Shown here piece by piece: positions 1-5,574 of a DNA stretch of 5,574 nt (positions are counted from its first letter, which is position 1; every line of letters begins with the position of its first letter). The notes below the pieces were generated by a model. The model searched no databases. It had not been told where the DNA came from and worked only from the letters and a program-made list of their open reading frames with translations. The position numbers were made by a program, and so were the translations under genes. Where the stretch lies: contig CALALM010000394.1 in the NCBI GenBank assembly GCA_937925565.1, positions 1 to 5,574 on the forward strand. The letters are read 5' to 3'. The stretch comes from an uncultured Centipeda sp. (GTDB taxonomy: Bacteria; Bacillota; Negativicutes; Selenomonadales; Selenomonadaceae).

Positions 1-177
1 TGCCATGCCGAGCGTCGTCATCGTCAGTGTCAGCTGGACGAGCGATGTCGAGACACCAAAATCCGTCTGCACCTCAGGCAGTGCCGGCAGATACATATCC
101 GTCGAGAGTGGTGCAATCGCCGTCATGGCACCAAGAAAGATCGTCAGCCCAAGGCGTCTGCGCTCGTTCATTGCCAT
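1..177 (-). CDS. Bcr/CflA-type MFS drug efflux transporter, N-terminal fragment (runs off left edge)
   Basis: Only the first 59 residues are in the window; the frame is still open at position 1. After a short basic cytoplasmic start (MAMNERRR) comes a first hydrophobic segment containing PLSTDMYLPALP, at about residues 23-34. This is the hallmark of the Bcr/CflA (DHA1) subfamily of the major facilitator superfamily. Family members are 12-helix inner-membrane proton antiporters that export drugs such as bicyclomycin or chloramphenicol, and some export amino acids. The next stretch (VQLTLTMTTLGMA) begins helix 2. I chose the ATG at 177 because GGAAGGA lies 9 nt upstream; the second ATG (171) would be too far from it. 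The gene follows the ThrE-type exporter by 16 bp with no terminator between, so the two are probably cotranscribed. The family call is firm; the substrate cannot be told from this fragment. Confidence 0.88.
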   Translation of the reverse strand, partial: MAMNERRRLGLTIFLGAMTAIAPLSTDMYLPALPEVQTDFGVSTSLVQLTLTMTTLGMA

Positions 178-193
178 TGTCGTTTTCCTTCCA

Positions 194-1465
194 TCATCGT
201 TCGCTCCGTGTGCAGCAAGGCTCCTTCGCAAGTGGATCGTCTTTTTTCTTCCGCGCCATCAGCCATGCCTTGACCGTCTCCCAGATTGCCGTTGCAATCA
301 CAATACCCGCCGCAATCGAGACGGCATAGAGAAAGGTCTTGATCCCCTGCGTACCAAACTTCTCCCAGTCTGCAGCGACGGCGTAGAACATCGTACGATA
401 GAGTGAGCCGCCGGGCACCATCGCAATGACGCCGATGATGAGGAAGATCGTTGCGGGGGATTTGTAGATGCGCGCCAGAATTTCCGCCGCGATCGTCGCA
501 AAGACCGCCCCCGCAAAGTAGCCTGCAAACTCGTTCCATCCCATTGCAACAAAGAGCATCGTGAATCCCCATGCGCCCATGCAGACCACCGCCCCCATGA
601 CGGCATCCTTGAAGTGCCCGTGCCAGAGCAGATGAAAACAAAAGCCGCCGACAAATGATGTCAGGAGATAGACCCATCCCGTCGTCTCAAAGGCAATGAG
701 CGTCCCCGTCGCACTGAATGCAAAGCCCGTCGCAATGAGGAGGCTCAGGATGAACGCCTCGGCACTCTTGATGAGCCCCGAGATTGTCTCCTGACTGAAC
801 ATATCGCGGATCGAGTTCATGAGCGCAAGCCCCGGAATGACGGGCATGATATTGCCCATATTGATTGCGGCGGGATGGATGTCCATACCAAACCACATGA
901 ATGAGTTTGCAAGTATTCCTCCGACGAAGCTGAGCAGAACAAGCGCAAAATATGGATTGAGTTTTGTCTGACCAAGAAGGTATTGCAAAAGGCGCAGCAA
1001 CACCCCCACAATGCCCGCGCAGATGGCATCCTCCAACCGCCCGCCGAAGAACGCGGAGAAGCTCCCCGCGATCAGTGCCCAATAGAACAGGGACGCCTTG
1101 AGCGAGATCGTCTCCATCGTATCAATCGCATGAATGCGCACCTTGATTTCGTCGGATGACATGGGATTTGCGCAAATCTCGCGCGAAAGCTGATTCAGCG
1201 CCTTAAGCCGCTGAAAGTCGAAGTTCTGACCCGGAACGCGCCGCATCTGCGTGAGCACGCCGATGTCGTTGCCGCGCAATGTTACAATGATGCTGGTCGT
1301 AATGACCATGACATCCACATGGCGCACCCCATAGGCGCGGCAGATGAAGTTGATTGTGCGCTCCACGCGTCCAACCTCGGCACCTGTCACGAGCATGCGC
1401 TGCCCAATGTCAATCGCGCGTTCGAGGATGTTGTTGATGTTGATTCTTGCTGTTTCATTCACCAT
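194..1465 (-). CDS. Fused ThrE-family threonine/serine (or organic acid) exporter
   Basis: This is an integral membrane protein of the ThrE family (DUF1212 plus ThrE_2/DUF3815). Known members export threonine and serine (Corynebacterium ThrE) or, as the split pair YjjP/YjjB of E. coli, succinate. Numbering residues from a possible GTG at 1504, the N-terminal soluble part carries GAEVGRVERTI (41-51) and VPGQNFDFQRL (90-100). Hydrophobic helices then run from about 135 to 345, including PGLALMNSIRDM (224-235). The C-terminal ThrE_2 half has the signature PATIF..VPGGSLYRTMFY at about 350-374. Both halves are fused in one chain, whereas many Firmicutes encode them as two genes. The tail is short, basic and then cysteine-containing. 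The start is uncertain: GTG 1504, ATG 1474 and ATG 1465 are in frame and none has a proper ribosome binding site. I prefer 1465 (423 aa) because the predicted promoter occupies 1476-1504. The substrate is not predictable. Confidence 0.9.
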   Translation of the reverse strand: MVNETARININNILERAIDIGQRMLVTGAEVGRVERTINFICRAYGVRHVDVMVITTSIIVTLRGNDIGVLTQMRRVPGQNFDFQRLKALNQLSREICANPMSSDEIKVRIHAIDTMETISLKASLFYWALIAGSFSAFFGGRLEDAICAGIVGVLLRLLQYLLGQTKLNPYFALVLLSFVGGILANSFMWFGMDIHPAAINMGNIMPVIPGLALMNSIRDMFSQETISGLIKSAEAFILSLLIATGFAFSATGTLIAFETTGWVYLLTSFVGGFCFHLLWHGHFKDAVMGAVVCMGAWGFTMLFVAMGWNEFAGYFAGAVFATIAAEILARIYKSPATIFLIIGVIAMVPGGSLYRTMFYAVAADWEKFGTQGIKTFLYAVSIAAGIVIATAIWETVKAWLMARKKKDDPLAKEPCCTRSER

Positions 1466-1475
1466 AATGAACATA

Positions 1476-1504
1476 GTTATAGCATGAGTTGAAGGTCTTG
1501 TCAC
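1476..1504 (-). promoter_or_regulatory. Predicted sigma-70-type promoter of the ThrE-family exporter
   Basis: Read on the minus strand, GTGACA (1504-1499, five of six to TTGACA) is followed by exactly 17 bp and then TATAAC (1481-1476, five of six to TATAAT). A TGC directly before it gives an extended -10. Transcription would begin near 1469-1465, at or just before the ATG at 1465. The promoter lies immediately after the glmS terminator, which fits an independent transcription unit. It is predicted from sequence only. Confidence 0.62.
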
Positions 1505-1506
1505 GC

Positions 1507-1547
1507 CTTTTTAAAAGAAAAAACAGAGCCCCCACATAGAAGCTCTG
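1507..1547 (-). terminator. Rho-independent terminator of glmS
   Basis: On the minus strand, CAGAGC (1547-1542) pairs perfectly with GCTCTG (1529-1524). Two G-T wobbles and one C-G pair can extend this to a 9-bp stem with a six-base loop. The stem is followed at once by TTTTTTCTTTT. It lies 21 nt past the glmS stop codon and separates glmS from the exporter gene downstream. Confidence 0.92.
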
Positions 1548-1567
1548 CTGTCATATTCGTTTGAAAA

Positions 1568-3397
1568 TTACTCGACGGTAACGGACTTCGCAAGGTTGCG
1601 CGGCTTATCCACATCGCAGCCGCGCGTAATCGCCGCATAGTAAGCGAGCAACTGAAGCGGGATGACAGACAGGATCGGCATGATAAACTCATCCGACGCC
1701 GGTACGTACATGACGTGATCGACGTATTTTTCGAGCTCTGTATCCCCCTCTGCCGCAATGCCGATGACGACGGCATCGCGTGCCTTGACTTCCTTAATGT
1801 TGGAGAGCGTCTTCTCATAGACGCTCTGCTGTGTTGCAAGTGCAATCACAGGTACTCCCTCGACGATGAGAGCCAGTGTTCCGTGCTTGAGCTCGCCCGC
1901 CGCATATGCCTCGGCGTGGATGTAGGAGATCTCCTTGAGCTTGAGTGCACCCTCGAGCGAGACGGCGTAGTCCAAGCCACGACCGATGTAGAAGACATCC
2001 TCGTTGAAGCCGTACTGCTTTGCAAACGTCTTGATCGGATCGACATCAGACAGGATCTCTGAGACCTGCGCCGGAATCTCCTGCAGTTTCGTGACAAGCT
2101 CCGCTGTACACTCCTTCGAAATCGTCCCCTTGATCTCCGCCATGTAGAGGGCAAGCATGAAGAAGAGAACGAGCTGTGTCGTATACGCCTTTGTCGAGGC
2201 AACCGCAATCTCGGGACCTGCCCACGTATAGACGACCTGATCGGCTTCGCGTGCAATGGAGGAGCCAACCACGTTCGTAATCGCGAGTGTCTTTGCTCCG
2301 CGGCGCTTCGACTCCTTGAGCGCAGCAAGCGTATCGCTCGTCTCCCCCGACTGGGAGACCACAATCAAAAGGGTCTTCTCATCCACAATCGGATCGCGAT
2401 AGCGGAACTCGGAGGCGACATCCACCTCGACGAGTACGCGCGCGAGCTTCTCGATGTAGTACTTGCCCACGAGCCCTGCATGGTACGCCGTTCCGCAGGC
2501 GACAATGTAAATCTTGTTGAACGGGTTCAAATAGGCTGCATCCCATGTAAGCTCTTCAAAGGAGATCGCCTTCTTATCAGCCGTAATGCGCTGACTCATC
2601 GTGTCGCGCACCGCCTTTGGCTGATCGTGGATCTCCTTGAGCATAAAATGCTCGTAGCCACCCTTCTCCGCGGCTTCGGCATTCCACGTAACCTCGAACA
2701 CCTTCTTCGGTACGGGTGCACCGAGATGATTCGTCACCTCAACCGCATCCTTGCGGACAATGGCAACCTCCCCGTCGCTGAGAATATAGGTGCGGCGCGT
2801 CTTGGAAATAATGGCAGGGATGTCCGAGGCGATAAAGTTTTCCCCCTCACCCAGACCAATGATGAGTGGATTGTCCTGCTTCGTGCAGATGAGCATATCC
2901 GGATGCCTACGGCTCATAAAAACAAGCGCATACGAGCCCTCGATCCGCGCCAGGACCGCACGTACGGCGGCGACAAAGTCCCCCGTGTAGACCTCCTCGA
3001 GGAGATGTACGACGACCTCCGTATCCGTCTCAGACCGAAAAACGTGCCCCTTCGTGATGAGCTCTTCCTTCAGCGAAAGATAGTTCTCGATGATGCCGTT
3101 GTGCACGATGGCAAAGTCGCCGTGACAGTCCGTATGCGGATGTGAGTTGACATCCGACGGGCGCCCGTGTGTCGCCCAACGCGTATGACCGATACCGAGG
3201 CTGCCTACGGGCACATTCCCCTTGATCTTATCGCGCAATGCCGCAAGGCGACCGACACTCTTTTCGACGCGGATGTTCTCACCGTCATAGACGGCAATCC
3301 CGGCAGAGTCATAGCCACGATACTCAAGCTTCGAGAGTCCGTCAAGCAGGAACTCTGCCGCCTGACGATCCCCAACATAACCAACGATTCCACACAT
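1568..3397 (-). CDS. glmS: Glutamine--fructose-6-phosphate aminotransferase (isomerizing)
   Basis: GlmS is cytoplasmic and makes glucosamine-6-phosphate from fructose-6-phosphate and glutamine, the first committed step to UDP-GlcNAc for peptidoglycan and outer-membrane glycans. The 609 residues match the usual length. Cys2 (MCGIVGYVG) is the N-terminal nucleophile of the class II glutaminase domain (about 1-240), exposed once Met is removed. HTRWATHG (71-78) and HNGIIENY (99-106) belong to the same domain. Two SIS sugar-isomerase domains follow. The first has CGTAYHAG (301-308) and SQSGETSDT (348-356). The second has EGALKLKEISYIHAEAY (482-498), with Glu489 and His505 equivalent to the isomerase residues of the E. 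coli enzyme. The chain ends in the canonical NLAKSVTVE with Lys604. The start is decided by a perfect AGGAGG (3410-3405) 7 nt before the ATG. Expression is probably controlled by the ribozyme in its leader and ends at the terminator at 1507-1547. Confidence 0.99.
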   Translation of the reverse strand: MCGIVGYVGDRQAAEFLLDGLSKLEYRGYDSAGIAVYDGENIRVEKSVGRLAALRDKIKGNVPVGSLGIGHTRWATHGRPSDVNSHPHTDCHGDFAIVHNGIIENYLSLKEELITKGHVFRSETDTEVVVHLLEEVYTGDFVAAVRAVLARIEGSYALVFMSRRHPDMLICTKQDNPLIIGLGEGENFIASDIPAIISKTRRTYILSDGEVAIVRKDAVEVTNHLGAPVPKKVFEVTWNAEAAEKGGYEHFMLKEIHDQPKAVRDTMSQRITADKKAISFEELTWDAAYLNPFNKIYIVACGTAYHAGLVGKYYIEKLARVLVEVDVASEFRYRDPIVDEKTLLIVVSQSGETSDTLAALKESKRRGAKTLAITNVVGSSIAREADQVVYTWAGPEIAVASTKAYTTQLVLFFMLALYMAEIKGTISKECTAELVTKLQEIPAQVSEILSDVDPIKTFAKQYGFNEDVFYIGRGLDYAVSLEGALKLKEISYIHAEAYAAGELKHGTLALIVEGVPVIALATQQSVYEKTLSNIKEVKARDAVVIGIAAEGDTELEKYVDHVMYVPASDEFIMPILSVIPLQLLAYYAAITRGCDVDKPRNLAKSVTVE

Positions 3398-3409
3398 AAA
3401 AATACCTCC

Positions 3410-3434
3410 TGACCGATAATAAATAAATCGCTCA
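3410..3434 (-). repeat. Inverted repeat between the glmS ribozyme and the glmS ribosome binding site
   Basis: On the minus strand, TGAGCGAT (3434-3427) and ATCGGTCA (3417-3410) are inverted copies with one mismatch, separated by the AT-rich TTATTTATT. The last base of the right arm is the first A of the AGGAGG ribosome binding site. In RNA this could form a short hairpin beside the site, downstream of the ribozyme core. The arms are short, so chance is possible. Confidence 0.4.
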
Positions 3435-3443
3435 GGGATTTCG

Positions 3444-3585
3444 CTCCATCTGCAGCTTTGTCCGCAGAGTCACCCCTGCGTTTTGATCACAGACTATCGA
3501 CAGAGTGTGCCGGAAGGCATCCGCTGACGGCTCGACAACCTTCTCCTCGTCCTCTGAAATGCCGCCGCACCCCAGAGCCAGCGCT
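3444..3585 (-). ncRNA. glmS: glmS ribozyme (glucosamine-6-phosphate-activated self-cleaving riboswitch)
   Basis: The element lies 46 nt upstream of the glmS start. Bound glucosamine-6-phosphate acts as cofactor for self-cleavage, which destabilises the mRNA and gives product feedback. Cleavage is expected between A3585 and G3584 at the A|GCGC motif. Several helices of the known fold can be drawn by eye. P1 is an 11-bp hairpin with loop GGCG (3577-3552, three G-U pairs). The conserved GACGAGG follows (3551-3545), its first G matching the catalytic guanine. P2.1 pairs GAAGG (3543-3539) with CCTTC (3517-3513). CGCT (3583-3580) pairs with AGCG (3525-3522) at the cleavage-site helix. P3 pairs CTCTGTC (3505-3499) with GATGGAG (3450-3444). 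P4.1 is CGCAGGG-GTGA-CTCTGCG (3480-3463), with a GNRA loop. The conserved CGGATGCC box is present at 3523-3516. The core is about 142 nt, normal for the class. The 3' limit is approximate. Confidence 0.95.
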
Positions 3586-3630
3586 AAGAAATAATAGGAA
3601 ACTATCTCTTTTCCATAAAAGAAATCCCCA

Positions 3631-3645
3631 TACCTCTATGAGGTA
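3631..3645 (-). repeat. Perfect inverted repeat at the predicted 5' end of the glmS transcript
   Basis: TACCTC and GAGGTA are perfect inverted copies separated by three bases. The repeat begins right at the predicted transcription start, so in RNA it would form a 5'-terminal hairpin ahead of the ribozyme. In DNA it could instead be an operator just downstream of the promoter. It is not a convincing terminator for the upstream gene, because the T-rich run begins several bases after the stem. Its role is not known. Confidence 0.45.
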
Positions 3646-3652
3646 CAAGGTC

Positions 3653-3681
3653 ATTCTATCCGATATTGTACAAGAAGTCAA
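3653..3681 (-). promoter_or_regulatory. Predicted sigma-70-type promoter of glmS
   Basis: On the minus strand, TTGACT (3681-3676, five of six to consensus) is followed by 17 bp and TAGAAT (3658-3653, five of six). Initiation is expected near 3646, giving a leader of about 60 nt before the ribozyme cleavage site. The -35 box overlaps the TGA stop codon (3680-3678) of the radical SAM gene. Spacing and both boxes are strong, but the call is from sequence alone. Confidence 0.7.
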
Positions 3682-4955
3682 TTCGTTACGTAATGACTGA
3701 AGCTTCCTATCACAAGCTGTGGAAACTCCGCATGTAGTTCATCCATAAATACGCGCGTCCCGACGGGGGCGGTAGTCTCTTTCGGCATCGTGCGCAGAAA
3801 GAGCGTCGGATCGATGTTCAAATTCCGCATCTGAATCATCTGAACAGGGAAGGCGCGGAAAAATTCCTGCCACGCCGCCAGTTCTTCCACACGGTCGGTA
3901 AAGCCGGGAAAATGCAGCAGATTGAGCGATACATAGACGCCGTGATCGAGTGCATAGCGCAGCGATTCCTTTACGCTCGCCAGCGGATAGCTCGCGCGAT
4001 AATATGCATCATAACTCTCATCGCGCGCACTGATGATTGATACGCGCAGCGAATCCAGACCCGCATCCACAATCTTCTTCATACCCTCCGGAAATCCGGC
4101 ATTCGAATTCATATTGATCTGCCCGCGCGCGGTCACAGCGCGAATCTTACGGATTCCCTCCGCGATTCTGTCCGCCGCAAGCGACGGCTCGCCCTCGCAG
4201 CCCTGCCCGAAACTGATAATCCCATCCGGTGCGATGGAGAGATGATAGATCCCAACCTCGGCGATCTCCTCCGCCGTCGGGGAAAATGTGATGCGCTCCT
4301 GCGGCGAGGGACAGCACTCTGAGCTCTGCAATGAGATGCAGCCAAGACAATTCGCATTGCAGACGAGTGATGTCGGCACACCGCACTCCCAACGTCTGTA
4401 AAAAAGATTCTGTGCCGTCAGGCAGTGATAGTTCAACGAGCAGTTCCCTACCTGAGCGACGATGCGGTTGTTCGGCAGTTCCTTCATCGTGCGCCGCACG
4501 AGTTTCTTGAGCTCTTTCCCGTTATAGTTGGCAGGATCCCATTTTTCGTTTTCATCCGTATACACAGCTGTAACATGAAGCTCTCCACGATAGGAAACGA
4601 CAGCGGTATAACCGTAAAGCGGCAGGGGCGCGGCACCATCGGAGCGATGAAAGGCAGGGAGATGCGTGCGGGTATAGCCCTGCGGCAGGATCGCGGCGAC
4701 TGCCGTTCCGGCAAGCTGCTCTTCTTCCCCGTTTGCACGCTGCCCAACAGCCGTGTGCCCGGGCATAAACATGAGATCTGCACTCTCCGGCAGCGGAATG
4801 AGATCATCAGGACAGAGCGGAACATTCTGCGTGCCAACGCGCCCGAACGCGCGCAGCCCCTCCGCCGTGCAGATATTTCCGTGTTTGTCGGCGTAGACCG
4901 CCGTCACCTCATCCCTCTGCATGCGCGGATGTACCGCCTTCTTCTTTGGCTTCAT
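3678..4955 (-). CDS. Radical SAM protein of uncharacterised family
   Basis: This 425-residue protein has two parts. The N-terminal region (about 1-190) is of unknown function and contains FMPGHTAVGQ (63-72), ILPQGYTRTHLPAF (89-102) and WDPANYNGKEL (139-149). The radical SAM half follows. CNANCLGC gives the CxxxCxxC triad (Cys199, Cys203, Cys206) that holds the [4Fe-4S] cluster cleaving S-adenosylmethionine. GQGCEGEPSL (250-259) includes the SAM-contacting GEP motif, and INMNSNAG (280-287) and LRVSIISAR (303-311) are typical barrel strands. Extra cysteines at 172, 178, 191, 214, 215 and 253 could bind a second metal centre, which is an inference. I recall similar proteins in other anaerobes but no assigned reaction. 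The ATG at 4955 has AGGGGAG just upstream, so the frame overlaps pth by 47 bp. An alternative GTG at 4907 sits one base after the pth stop, behind AGAGGG. No clear terminator follows. Confidence 0.85.
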   Translation of the reverse strand: MKPKKKAVHPRMQRDEVTAVYADKHGNICTAEGLRAFGRVGTQNVPLCPDDLIPLPESADLMFMPGHTAVGQRANGEEEQLAGTAVAAILPQGYTRTHLPAFHRSDGAAPLPLYGYTAVVSYRGELHVTAVYTDENEKWDPANYNGKELKKLVRRTMKELPNNRIVAQVGNCSLNYHCLTAQNLFYRRWECGVPTSLVCNANCLGCISLQSSECCPSPQERITFSPTAEEIAEVGIYHLSIAPDGIISFGQGCEGEPSLAADRIAEGIRKIRAVTARGQINMNSNAGFPEGMKKIVDAGLDSLRVSIISARDESYDAYYRASYPLASVKESLRYALDHGVYVSLNLLHFPGFTDRVEELAAWQEFFRAFPVQMIQMRNLNIDPTLFLRTMPKETTAPVGTRVFMDELHAEFPQLVIGSFSHYVTN

Positions 4956-5547
4956 GGCTCCCCTCTTGCTTCTTTGTCTTTTTCTTGTGCGGATTATAGC
5001 GATTCATCGCGAAGTCCACACCGTTCGTTACAATGCACTCCACTGCGGGAAGGAGATAGTCGATCGCCTCGCGAATCTTCGGCGCATCCTCTGATGAAAA
5101 CGGCGCAAGAACATGATTGATGACCGTCCAACCGGTCGGCGGTCGCCCGATACCAATGCGCACGCGCGCAAAATCCTCGCTGCCCACATGAGCAATGATG
5201 GATTTGATCCCATTGTGCCCGCCCGAGCTGCCCTTCCTGCGAATGCGCACCGTCCCCGCGGGGATATCCATGTCATCGTGAACGACAGTCAGATCATCCA
5301 CATCCATTTTATAGTACAAAAGCATAGGACCGAGCGCCTCGCCGCTGTTGTTCATATAGGTGAGCGGCTTCACGAGAAAGACCTTTTCCCCACCGATGTG
5401 CACCTCCGTGACCGAGGAAAAAAAATCCTCCTTCCATGCGGGGGCATTCAGACGTGTTGCAAGTACATCAACCAGCATAAAGCCGACGTTATGCTTCGTC
5501 TGTGCATACTCCATGCCGGGATTGCCAAGTCCTGCAATAATTTTCAT
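4909..5547 (-). CDS. pth: Peptidyl-tRNA hydrolase
   Basis: Pth is a cytoplasmic esterase that frees tRNA from peptidyl-tRNAs dropped by stalled ribosomes; it is essential in many bacteria. The fold signature GLGNPGMEY..TKHNVGF is at the N terminus. Residues matching the E. coli active site are all present: Asn9, His19, Asn66 (in TYMNNSG), Asp91 (in VHDDMDIP) and Asn112 (in SSGGHNGIKSI). The catalytic domain ends near residue 186 at NRYNP. The remaining 26 residues or so are a charged, low-complexity tail rich in Lys, Glu and Gly, which makes this protein (212 aa) longer than the typical 185-195. Most of that tail is encoded where the radical SAM frame overlaps. The start is supported by AAGGAG (5559-5554), 6 nt before the ATG. 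The gene probably belongs to an operon entering from the right edge and continuing into the radical SAM gene. Confidence 0.98.
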   Translation of the reverse strand: MKIIAGLGNPGMEYAQTKHNVGFMLVDVLATRLNAPAWKEDFFSSVTEVHIGGEKVFLVKPLTYMNNSGEALGPMLLYYKMDVDDLTVVHDDMDIPAGTVRIRRKGSSGGHNGIKSIIAHVGSEDFARVRIGIGRPPTGWTVINHVLAPFSSEDAPKIREAIDYLLPAVECIVTNGVDFAMNRYNPHKKKTKKQEGSHEAKEEGGTSAHAEG

Positions 5548-5550
5548 GTG

Positions 5551-5574
5551 TTACTCCTTCGTCGGATCGCCGAC
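5551..5574 (-). CDS. Possible C-terminal tail of the gene upstream of pth (fragment)
   Basis: A frame reading VGDPTKE and then TAA runs in from the right edge and stops 3 nt before the pth start. Its last codons double as the pth ribosome binding site, a common arrangement in tight operons. With seven codons the product cannot be identified. An acidic or polar tail would suit a ribosomal protein L25/Ctc or a PRPP synthetase, both known pth neighbours in Firmicutes, but this is a guess. Another frame is also open here, so even its coding status is uncertain. Confidence 0.3.
   Translation of the reverse strand, partial: VGDPTKE

Noticed and set aside
2480..3145. A 221-codon open frame on the plus strand inside glmS
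   Set aside because: It is the antisense shadow of a certain, full-length glmS; the translation has no recognisable motif and no independent start signal was seen.
3602..3631. A nine-codon leader peptide (MGISFMEKR) upstream of the glmS ribozyme
   Set aside because: The GAGG before its ATG is only one base away and is tied up in the inverted repeat; there is no codon run that suggests attenuation.
3613..3645. Intrinsic terminator for the radical SAM gene
   Set aside because: The six-pair stem is followed by TGGGGATTTCTTTT rather than an immediate T-run, and it lies just downstream of the glmS promoter, where it would block glmS.
3631..3645. MerR-family operator
   Set aside because: The repeat lies downstream of the -10 box, not in a stretched spacer between -35 and -10, so the MerR arrangement is absent.
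4425..5120. A 231-codon open frame on the plus strand across pth and the radical SAM gene
   Set aside because: It lies opposite two well-supported genes and its arginine-rich translation is typical of a GC-rich antisense shadow.
1..5574. A new defence, mobile or biosynthetic system
   Set aside because: All genes are housekeeping or common transporters except one radical SAM protein; there are no nucleases, transposases, phage genes, direct repeats or spacer arrays.

Overview
The window (5,574 bp) is ordinary chromosomal DNA in which every supported gene lies on the minus strand. It looks like a Negativicutes-type diderm Firmicute of the Selenomonas/Centipeda kind. This is an inference from moderately high GC, strong AGGAGG-like ribosome binding sites, a glmS ribozyme (a mainly Firmicutes element) and the style of the protein sequences. 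There is no marker gene to fix the genus.

In the direction of transcription (high to low coordinates) the layout has three parts. (1) A possible seven-codon tail of an upstream gene is followed by pth (peptidyl-tRNA hydrolase) and then by an uncharacterised radical SAM protein. The radical SAM reading frame overlaps the 3' end of pth, so the two form an operon. (2) A sigma-70-type promoter has its -35 box overlapping the radical SAM stop codon. It reads into a leader of about 250 nt that holds a recognisable glmS ribozyme, then into glmS, which ends at a clear intrinsic terminator. (3) Directly after that terminator a second good promoter drives a fused ThrE-family exporter. A Bcr/CflA-type MFS efflux gene follows 16 bp later and runs off the left edge of the window.

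The genes are mostly housekeeping. Pth recycles peptidyl-tRNA. GlmS makes glucosamine-6-phosphate for peptidoglycan and outer-membrane glycans, and its mRNA should be self-cleaved when that product accumulates. The two membrane proteins would form a small export operon for amino or organic acids and drugs. I found no mobile element, CRISPR array, tRNA or rRNA, and no evidence of a new defence or biosynthetic system. The most informative parts are the glmS leader RNA, a probably leaderless exporter transcript and the radical SAM protein of unknown function next to pth.
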